Positions 58,075-64,000 of a DNA stretch of 64,000 bases are shown piece by piece. The stretch covers positions 1,736,001 through 1,800,000 of the forward strand of contig NC_017278.1 of the NCBI RefSeq assembly GCF_000236585.1, given 5' to 3'. The notes beneath the pieces were generated by a model. The model ran no database searches. It saw nothing but the letters and a program-made list of their open reading frames with translations, and was not told the origin of the DNA. The DNA comes from Thermus sp. CCB_US3_UF1. GTDB taxonomy: Bacteria > Deinococcota > Deinococci > Deinococcales > Thermaceae. The translations under genes and the position numbers were made by a program. The stretch's first letter is position 1; each line of letters begins with the position of its first letter.

Positions 58075-59466
58075 GCCCTTCCTCCGCATCTCCCCCCACA
58101 CCCCCCGCTTGCGCCAAACCTGGAAGGTGGCCAAAAAGCGCTCCAGGGCCAGGAGCTGGCGGTAACCCAGGGCCTCGAGGAAGGCAAGCCCCAGAAGGAC
58201 CAGGCGGTCAGAGAACCTGGGGTAGCGCTTCAGAAGGAGGGTCTCCATGCCCACCGCCAGCTGGGAAAGGAGGACCCCGTAGCCCAGGGCCAGGAGGAAG
58301 AAGAGAAAGGCGAACTCCCGGTTGAAGAAGCCGAGGAAGTAGAAAACGGGCAGAAGCAGGTAGCCCAGGATCTCCACCACCGGGGCCAGGGCCTCAAAGA
58401 GGAGGAAATAGGGCATGGCCAGAAAGCCCAGGCGGCCATACCGGGGGTTGAAGAGCATGGCCCGGTGGTGCCAGAGCACCTCCCAAAGCCCCCGGTGCCA
58501 GCGGTTGCGTTGCCGGCGCAGGGTGGTCCAGTCTGGCGGCACCTCGGTGTAGCAGATGGGATCCGGGGTGTACAGGATGCGGTACTCTCGCCCCTCCTCC
58601 CGGGCGCGGCGGTGCAGGCGCACCACCAGCTCCATATCCTCCCCCACGGTGTCCGTGCGGTAGCCCCCAAGGCGCAGGACCTCTCCCCTCCGGAAGAGGC
58701 CAAAGGCCCCAGAGATGATGAGCAGGGCCCCCATGGCGCTCCACCCGGCCCGGCCCATGAAGAAGGCCCGGGCGTACTCTATAATCTGCATTTTTTCTAG
58801 AAAACCCCGGGGCAGGCGCAACGCCTCCACCACCCCCTCCCGCACCACCGCCCCGTTCAAGGGCCTTATGGTACCCCCCACCGCCAGGACCCGGTCGTCT
58901 TCCAGGAAAAGCCGGCTGGCCCTCAGGAGGGCCTGGGCGTCCAGGAGGCTATCCGCGTCCACCGCGCAAAACAGGGGGTAGCGGGCCAGGTTGAGCCCGG
59001 CGTTCAGGGCGTCGGCCTTGCCCCCGTTCTCCTTATCCACCACCAGGAGGTTGGGGTGGGTAAGGGAGCGGTAGAGGGCCCGGATGGGCTTGGAAGGAAG
59101 GACGCGGCGGAAGACCAGGTCCACCTCCACCAGCCGGAAGGCTTCCTTGAGCACCTCCAGGGTGCGATCCTTGGGGCCATCGGCCACCACGATCACCTCA
59201 AACTCCGGGTAGTGCAGGCTCAAAAAGGAGCGCACCGAGGCGGCGATGGTCTTCTCCTCGTTGTAGGTGGGCACCAGGATGGAAACGGGCAGGTAGGCCT
59301 CCCGCTCCAATAGGTCCTTGAGGGAGAGCTCGGAAAGCTCCCGGGCATAGCGGGCCACCATCCTGAGGCCGAAGAAGGCGAAGACCGCGTAGAGGAGGTT
59401 CAAAAAGGCGAAGTACCAGAGGACCAAAAGCTGGTAGAAGAAAAAGAGGAAGGGTAGAAGCCTCAT
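58036..59466 (-). CDS. Membrane glycosyltransferase family 2 (polysaccharide synthase type)
   Basis: 476 residues. A membrane helix (LLPFLFFFYQLLVLWYFAFL) precedes the GT2 catalytic domain: VSILVPTYNEEKTIAASVRS, FCAVDADSLLDAQALLRASR, the TVGEDMELVVRLHRR general base and LRRQRNRWHRGLWEV, which gives the QxxRW signature of processive synthases. Four to five helices follow. It likely makes an exopolysaccharide or glycolipid. It overlaps the HEAT gene start by 4 bp (ATGA), so the signalling genes upstream probably govern it. Confidence 0.9.
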   Translation of the reverse strand: MRLLPFLFFFYQLLVLWYFAFLNLLYAVFAFFGLRMVARYARELSELSLKDLLEREAYLPVSILVPTYNEEKTIAASVRSFLSLHYPEFEVIVVADGPKDRTLEVLKEAFRLVEVDLVFRRVLPSKPIRALYRSLTHPNLLVVDKENGGKADALNAGLNLARYPLFCAVDADSLLDAQALLRASRLFLEDDRVLAVGGTIRPLNGAVVREGVVEALRLPRGFLEKMQIIEYARAFFMGRAGWSAMGALLIISGAFGLFRRGEVLRLGGYRTDTVGEDMELVVRLHRRAREEGREYRILYTPDPICYTEVPPDWTTLRRQRNRWHRGLWEVLWHHRAMLFNPRYGRLGFLAMPYFLLFEALAPVVEILGYLLLPVFYFLGFFNREFAFLFFLLALGYGVLLSQLAVGMETLLLKRYPRFSDRLVLLGLAFLEALGYRQLLALERFLATFQVWRKRGVWGEMRRKGLEAPEAEGHQKP

Positions 59467-60602
59467 GCCGCCTCCCGCAGAACCTGTTCCGCCATGGCCC
59501 GGCCGTAAGGGTCGGGGTGCTTGCGGGCGGCCTGGGCCAAGGCCTCCCGGTCCAGGGACCTAAGCCCTTCCGCCGCCGCCCGGCGCACGTAAAAGGAGGG
59601 GTCGGCCAGGGCCCGCCACAAAGCCCGCCGGGCCAGGTCGTTGCCCAGGAGGGCCAGGAGACGGGCGGCGTGGGCCCGGAGGAACTCCCGCTCATCCCTT
59701 AGGGCCGCCAGCAGGGCCTCCTCATAGCCCTTGGGAGGGTGGCCCAGGCGCAGAAGGGCCCGGAGGGCAGCCGCCCTAAGCTCGGGGTCGGGGTGGTCCA
59801 AAAAGCCCAGGGCCGCCTCCGCCAAGGGGGCCAGGCGAAGGCGGCCCAGGGCCTCCAAGGCCGCCCAGCGTTCCTCGCCACCCCCTTCGTGGAGGAGACG
59901 GCGCACCACGGGTTCGGCCCGCCCCTCCAGGAGGAGAAGGGCTTCCAGCAGGGCCCCCCGGGGCAGGGCGGCCCGCAGGAGGGCCTGGGCGAAGACCTCC
60001 ACCCCCTCTCCCTGGACCACCCGGGCCCCGGCCCGGGCTGCGGCCAGGCGGAGCACGGGATCGGGGTGGGCCAGGTAGGGGAGGATGAGCCCCAGGGTTT
60101 CCGGAAGGCGGGCCTGGGCCAGGGCCTCGAGGGCCTCCAGCCGGGCCGGGCGGGAGGCCCACCGCCCCTTCAGGACCCGCCCCCAAGGGGGGCGGGCCTG
60201 GCGGAGCCAGTCGGCCAGGCGGGCTTCCATCTCCCCTTTGAGCATCTCCCGCAGGCTGAGAAGGGCCTCCAAGGCCGGCCTGGGCCAAGGGGGCGGGGGA
60301 ACCTCCTCTTCCCCAAACAGGGCGCGGGTGAAGCGGGCAAGCCACGCCTCATAGGCCTGGCGGTCCCGGGACTCCTTGGCCTCGGTGTAGGCGTGGTAGA
60401 GGAGCACATAGGCGGAGATGAGGGCCAAGGCCACCCCGGTGAGGAGGAGGGCCTGGAGAAGGGCCCGCTGGACCAAGGGGTAGCCGAAGAGGCCCAGAAG
60501 CCGACCGGAAAAGGTGAGGACCAGCCCCCCCAGGGCCAGGGCCTCCAGGACCACCACCCCGAAGACCAAGAGGGCGTAAAGCCGCTCACCAGGCCGCCAC
60601 AT
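59463..60602 (-). CDS. Membrane-anchored HEAT-repeat protein
   Basis: 379 residues. Two membrane helices at the start (LYALLVFGVVVLEALALGGL, LQALLLTGVALALISAYVLL) are followed by HEAT/PBS-lyase-like repeats such as YLAHPDPVLRLAAARAGARV, FLDHPDPELRAAALRALLRL and LADPSFYVRRAAAEGLRSLD. It is probably a scaffold between the signalling proteins and the glycosyltransferase. Both neighbours overlap it (17 bp with the response regulator). Confidence 0.85.
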   Translation of the reverse strand: MWRPGERLYALLVFGVVVLEALALGGLVLTFSGRLLGLFGYPLVQRALLQALLLTGVALALISAYVLLYHAYTEAKESRDRQAYEAWLARFTRALFGEEEVPPPPWPRPALEALLSLREMLKGEMEARLADWLRQARPPWGRVLKGRWASRPARLEALEALAQARLPETLGLILPYLAHPDPVLRLAAARAGARVVQGEGVEVFAQALLRAALPRGALLEALLLLEGRAEPVVRRLLHEGGGEERWAALEALGRLRLAPLAEAALGFLDHPDPELRAAALRALLRLGHPPKGYEEALLAALRDEREFLRAHAARLLALLGNDLARRALWRALADPSFYVRRAAAEGLRSLDREALAQAARKHPDPYGRAMAEQVLREAA

Positions 60603-60945
60603 GCCTCTCCAAAAGCTTGAGGAGCTCCCCGGGGCTGAAGGGTTTGGTCAGGTAGGCCTGGGCCCCCAGGGCCAGGGCCTGGGCCATGTTCCGCTCCTGC
60701 TTGAGGCCGGAAAGGACCACCACGGGGGTATCCTTCCCGAGCTCCTGCCGCAGGTGGCGCAAGAGGTCCAGACCCGCCCCCCCGGGGAGGTTGAGGTCTA
60801 GGACCACGGCGTCCCAGTCCCGGGCCAAGGCGGCGCGGGCAGAAGGGTAATCCCGGACCAGGAAAGGGGCGTGGCCCGCGCGCCCCAGGGCCAGCTCCAG
60901 GATCTTGGCCACCGCGGGGTCATCCTCCACCAGCAGGATCCGCAT
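60586..60945 (-). CDS. Single-domain response regulator
   Basis: 119 residues, only a receiver domain: acidic pair in MRILLVEDDPAVAKILELAL, phospho-acceptor Asp in WDAVVLDLNLPGGAGLDLLR, Thr/Ser in TPVVVLSGLKQE and Lys in AYLTKPFSPGELLKLLE. Without an output domain it must act by protein contact, perhaps with the HEAT protein or glycosyltransferase. The cognate kinase is encoded upstream. Confidence 0.92.
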   Translation of the reverse strand: MRILLVEDDPAVAKILELALGRAGHAPFLVRDYPSARAALARDWDAVVLDLNLPGGAGLDLLRHLRQELGKDTPVVVLSGLKQERNMAQALALGAQAYLTKPFSPGELLKLLERHVAAW

Positions 60946-60998
60946 CCTCGCCTCCTCACCCTAAGGTAGGCTTCCCTTGTGAAAACCCCGTGAAGCCC

Positions 60999-63173
60999 TC
61001 AAGGGGAGGGGGGAAGGGTCTGGAGAAGCCGCAGGACCTCGGGGTCGGGGTTCCTTTGCGCCTCCTCCCGCAAAAGCCGCCGGGCCTCCTCCAGGCGCCC
61101 CCCTTCCAGCAGGGCCTTGGCCAGGGTGAAGCGGGCCAGGGGGTAGCCGGGCTCCAGGGAGAGGACCTGCCGGGCCAGGCGTTCCGCCTCCTTGGCCCGG
61201 CCCAGGGCCAGGAGGACCTCGGCCAGCCCCCAGCGGGCGTCCAGGTTCCCCGGGTCCTCCCCAAGGACCTGGCGGTAGCTGGCCTCGGCCTCCCCGTAGG
61301 CCTTCTGGTGGTAGAGGAGGCGGGCGTAGCGCACCCGGATGTCGGGAGCGTCCCAAAGGGCCAGGGCCCGCTCAAAAAGGGGCCGGGCCTCGGCGTGGCG
61401 CCCCTGGAGGTAAAGGGCGAAGGCCAGCTCGCCCATGGCCTCGGCGTCGTCGGGGAAGACCTGGAGGGCCCGCCTGAGGAAGCCCTCCGCCCCCCTGGGG
61501 TCTTGAGGAAGCCGCCTTTTGCCCTCGTAGAGGCTCTTTCGCTCGCGGAAGGGCTGGGGATCGGAAGGGTAGCCCTCGAGGCCCTCCCCATCCAAGGCGA
61601 AGGCCCGCACCTGCCCTAAGCGGTCCGCCTGGGGCGGGTAGCGGAAGGCGTTCCCCTCCCCCAAGGCGGAGAGGACCACCCGCTCCCCGCTTCGCACCTC
61701 CAGCCGGAACCCCTGGGCCCCCGGGGGCAGGAGGAGGCGGAAGACCACCTCCCCCTCGGGCCCGGGAAGGGGGCGGACCAGGGGGGCCGGGAGGAGTTTC
61801 CGCCGTACCCCCTTCCCCAGCACCGCCCCTTCCCCGGCGGGCAACACCTCCCGCCCCAGGGCCAGCCGCCCCCGGTAGAGGGAAACCCGGGCCGTCCCCT
61901 GGCGGGAAAGGCGCAGGTGGGTGCCGGTGGGGCGTACCTCCCCCTCGGGGGTGAGGAGGGTCAAGGGCACCTGGCCCTGGCGCACCGCCTCCACCCCACC
62001 CCCCTCCAGGGCCAGCCGCACCCGCTCGCCCCCACCCCAGAGGCTCCGCCAGCGCCAGGCCCCTCCTTCGGCCTCCGGGCTGAAGGCAAGCTCCAGGCCC
62101 GCAAGCCGCACCACCTCCCCCGCCGGTACCTGGCCGAAGGCCCGGGAGCCCAAGGGCGCGGGGAAGATGGGCAGGCGGGTGAGGAAGACCAGGGCCAGAA
62201 GGAGGAGGAGAAGCCGCCCCACCGGGGCCCGCTGGCCGGGCATGGGCCGGGGCAAGAGGAGGAGGAAGGTGCTCCCCCGGCCCGGACGGCTCTTCAGGCG
62301 CACCTCCCCCCCGTGGGCCTCGAGGACCCGCTTCACCAAGGCCAGCCCCAGGCCCGTCCCCTCCTCCTCCCCCCGGGTGGAGGCGCGGTAGAAGGGCTCA
62401 AAGATCCGCTCCTGTTCCTCCCGGGGGATCCCCGGGCCGGTATCGGACACGGCGATCCCGTAACGGTTGGGGCCCACCAGGAGGCGCAGGACCACCCTCC
62501 CCCCTTCCGGGGTGTACTTCACCGCGTTGTGGAGCACGTTGAGCACGGCCTGGTACAGCCAGTCCCGGTCGCCGTACACCCAGGCCTCCCCCTTGGGCAG
62601 GACCAGCCGGAGGGAAAGGCGCTTCCGCCGGGCCAAGGGCCGCCCTTCCTCCGCCGCCTGGAGCAGCAAGGCCTTCAGGTCCACCCGCTCCGATTTAAGC
62701 CGCACCCCCTGGCCCAGGCGCAGGTAGTCCTGGGCCCGGACCAGGAGGTCCTGGATACGCCGGGCGCTCCTTTCGGCGATCTCCAGGATCTCCCGGTCCT
62801 CGGGGGAAAGGCTTTCCCCTTCCCGGACCAACTCCAAGGCCCCCAGGACGCTCATCAAGGGGTTCTTGATCTCGTGGAGGAGGAGGCCAAGCAGCCGGGC
62901 GGTCTCCTCCTGGGCCTTGAGGAGCGCGAGTTCCCGCTCCCTCAGGGCCAAGACCTGGGCGAAGGCCCGCAGCAGCAGGCCCAGGGCCTCCTGGACCTCC
63001 TTGGCGGGCGGGGGACCCTCCCAGTAGAGGGCCAGCTCCCCCTCCTGCCCAAGCTTCTCCCCCTTGAGGGGGCCCTCCGGCAGGACCTGGCCCCGGAAGG
63101 AAAGCCGCACGGGGTAGCGGCGGAGAAGGTCCGCCAGAAAGGCCAGGTCCGTGGGGGGGTGAGGCCGGAGCAC
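60999..63173 (-). CDS. Histidine kinase fused to a FecR-like and TPR region
   Basis: One open frame of 724 codons from GTG 63173. The first about 310 residues are a soluble histidine kinase: H-box LLGLLLHEIKNPLMSVLGAL, N-box VLNVLHNAVKYTPEGGRVVL, G-boxes SDTGPGIPREEQERIFEPFY and GTGLGLALVKRVLEAHGG. A single helix (GRLLLLLLALVFLTRLPIF) leads to a FecR-like domain (LTPEGEVRPTGTHLRLSRQG) and TPR repeats (LAFALYLQGRHAEARPLFER). No stop separates the halves. An internal ATG at 62243 (MPGQRAPVGRLL) could start a separate FecR-TPR protein. No N-terminal sensor domain is recognised. Confidence 0.82.
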   Translation of the reverse strand: MLRPHPPTDLAFLADLLRRYPVRLSFRGQVLPEGPLKGEKLGQEGELALYWEGPPPAKEVQEALGLLLRAFAQVLALRERELALLKAQEETARLLGLLLHEIKNPLMSVLGALELVREGESLSPEDREILEIAERSARRIQDLLVRAQDYLRLGQGVRLKSERVDLKALLLQAAEEGRPLARRKRLSLRLVLPKGEAWVYGDRDWLYQAVLNVLHNAVKYTPEGGRVVLRLLVGPNRYGIAVSDTGPGIPREEQERIFEPFYRASTRGEEEGTGLGLALVKRVLEAHGGEVRLKSRPGRGSTFLLLLPRPMPGQRAPVGRLLLLLLALVFLTRLPIFPAPLGSRAFGQVPAGEVVRLAGLELAFSPEAEGGAWRWRSLWGGGERVRLALEGGGVEAVRQGQVPLTLLTPEGEVRPTGTHLRLSRQGTARVSLYRGRLALGREVLPAGEGAVLGKGVRRKLLPAPLVRPLPGPEGEVVFRLLLPPGAQGFRLEVRSGERVVLSALGEGNAFRYPPQADRLGQVRAFALDGEGLEGYPSDPQPFRERKSLYEGKRRLPQDPRGAEGFLRRALQVFPDDAEAMGELAFALYLQGRHAEARPLFERALALWDAPDIRVRYARLLYHQKAYGEAEASYRQVLGEDPGNLDARWGLAEVLLALGRAKEAERLARQVLSLEPGYPLARFTLAKALLEGGRLEEARRLLREEAQRNPDPEVLRLLQTLPPSP

Positions 63174-63180
63174 GGGAGGA

Positions 63181-63498
63181 CTAGGGCCTGGGGGCCATGA
63201 CCACCAGGAGGAGGGCCGGGCTGGCCGACTCGTTGCGCACCCCGTGGGGCTGGCCCGCGGGGGCCAAGGCCGCCATGCCGGGGGCCAGGAGGGCCTCCTC
63301 CTCCCCCACCCGCACCACCACCTCCCCCTCCAGCACGTAGTAGACCTTGTCCGACCCCAGGTGGGCGTGCACCTTCTGGGCCTGCCCCGGCAGGAGGGCG
63401 TAGAGGTCGTAAAGGAGGTGAGGGGAGTCAAAGACGGGGATCTTGGCCATCCGTTCCGGGCTGAAACGGGCCAGGCTTTTGAGGTCCCGGATCTCCAT
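63181..63498 (-). CDS. Cupin-domain protein
   Basis: 105 residues forming one cupin barrel. Motif 1 is AQKVHAHLGSDKVYYVLEGE with metal-binding His and Glu/Tyr, and motif 2 is LAPGMAALAPAGQPHGVRNE with the last His. It may bind a small ligand or metal. The gene lies 7 bp before the kinase start and may feed a signal into that system, which is inference from position only. Confidence 0.87.
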   Translation of the reverse strand: MEIRDLKSLARFSPERMAKIPVFDSPHLLYDLYALLPGQAQKVHAHLGSDKVYYVLEGEVVVRVGEEEALLAPGMAALAPAGQPHGVRNESASPALLLVVMAPRP

Positions 63499-63554
63499 GC
63501 CCCCAAGTCTACTTGACGGGGAAGGAAGGGCGCACTACACTAACCTTTGCGCGC

Positions 63555-63631
63555 CGGGGAGTAGCGCAGCCTGGTAGCGCACACGCTTGGGGTGCGTGTG
63601 GTCGTCGGTTCAAATCCGGCCTCCCCGACCA
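63555..63631 (+). tRNA. tRNA-Pro (GGG)
   Basis: 77 nt with encoded CCA. The acceptor CGGGGAG pairs with CTCCCCG. The anticodon stem-loop CACGC-TTGGGGT-GCGTG has GGG. The T-arm TCGGTTCAAATCCGG is canonical. Confidence 0.94.
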
Positions 63632-63635
63632 AGGA

Positions 63636-63662
63636 AAGCCCCCGCCCTAGGGGCGGGGGCTT
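63636..63662. terminator. Terminator between tRNA-Pro and rpe
   Basis: AAGCCCCCGCCC-tag-GGGCGGGGGCTT is a perfect 12-bp stem followed by TCTCCTTT. It ends the tRNA transcript and probably also the rpe transcript from the other side. Confidence 0.87.
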
Positions 63663-63667
63663 CTCCT

Positions 63668-64000
63668 TTAGCCTCCTAGGGCCTCCTTAAGGTCCCGCAG
63701 GTTTTCCGCCACCGGCCTCCCGTTGAAGAGGGCGCTTCCCGCCACGGCCACGTCGGCCCCGGCCCGGTAGACCTCGGCCACCGTGTCCCGGTTCACCCCC
63801 CCGTCCACCTCCAGGAGGCAGCCGGGGTTGAGCTGGTCCCGCATCTCCTTGAGGCGGCGGAGGCGCGGGGTGGCGGTGGGGATGTAACGCTGCCCCCCAA
63901 AACCGGGGTTCACGCTCATGAGGAGGGCCAGGTCCAGCTCGGGGAGGAGGGGAAAGAGGGCCTCGAGGGGGGTACCGGGGTTGATGGCCAGCCCCGCCTT
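63668..64000 (-). CDS. rpe: Ribulose-phosphate 3-epimerase, N-terminus off the window
   Basis: The frame enters from the right edge with KAGLAINPGTPLEALFPLLP and ends at TAA 63668. The TIM-barrel family blocks are LLMSVNPGFGGQRYIPTATP, CLLEVDGGVNRDTVAEVYRA with the metal/catalytic Asp, and DVAVAGSALFNG for phosphate binding. It interconverts ribulose 5-phosphate and xylulose 5-phosphate in the pentose phosphate pathway. About half of the protein is inside the window. Confidence 0.94.
   Translation of the reverse strand, partial: KAGLAINPGTPLEALFPLLPELDLALLMSVNPGFGGQRYIPTATPRLRRLKEMRDQLNPGCLLEVDGGVNRDTVAEVYRAGADVAVAGSALFNGRPVAENLRDLKEALGG

Overview
The window looks like a Thermus genome. Coding DNA is very GC-rich with strong third-position GC, and many genes start directly behind a TANNNT -10 box, as leaderless messages do in this group. 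The protein families (ThrC, TtuA/TtuB, AcuB/AcuC, a GH13 alpha-glucosidase, a GH1 beta-glycosidase, reverse gyrase) match Thermus. The species cannot be fixed from sequence alone.

Region 1 to about 23.6 kb is an accessory, decaying landscape. It holds a partial hypothetical gene and three copies of one IS256-family element. Copy 1 is split by a nested IS4-family element, copy 2 is intact with an 8-bp target duplication, and copy 3 is truncated. Also present are an IS605/IS1341-type tnpB, a reverse gyrase pseudogene with several lesions, a relic of a cas4-cas1 locus, a secreted GH13 amylase behind a LacI-type operator and a vapBC pair. A sugar-permease remnant, a frameshifted beta-glycosidase fused in frame to a decapitated helicase, and a truncated tyrosine recombinase ending beside tRNA-Val complete it.

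Inside this region (15.0-20.3 kb) lies the most interesting unit, which looks like a peptide-modification (RiPP-type) operon. A TPR/winged-helix/BTAD (SARP-like) regulator precedes an array of five CGTAACC heptamers spaced about one or two helical turns. Then come an AT-richer radical SAM protein with a PqqD/RRE-like N-terminus and a SPASM-like C-terminus without cysteines, a 12-TM MFS transporter, a 42-residue ORF ending in a Trp-Trp-Lys-Gly tail, and a half-size MFS protein. A 32-bp leader occurs in front of both the radical SAM gene and the small ORF.

Region 23.6-64 kb is compact core chromosome. It carries tRNA-Val, -Cys, -Leu, -Met and -Pro genes and an ATP-cone/2-phosphoglycerate-kinase-like protein. 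Metabolic and RNA genes are threonine synthase with homoserine dehydrogenase, QueG, Lnt, two methyltransferases, the alpha-glucosidase, ttuA-ttuB and acuB-acuC. An oppABCDF operon has a strong hairpin after oppA. The rest includes a Zn-alcohol dehydrogenase, an FNR-type flavoprotein, NYN and lysozyme-like proteins, CsaA, a SIS-domain isomerase, UvrA, a TetR regulator, oxidoreductases, an MFS transporter and a signalling/glycosyltransferase cluster (cupin, histidine kinase-FecR-TPR, response regulator, HEAT protein, GT2). The 5'-truncated end of rpe closes the window.
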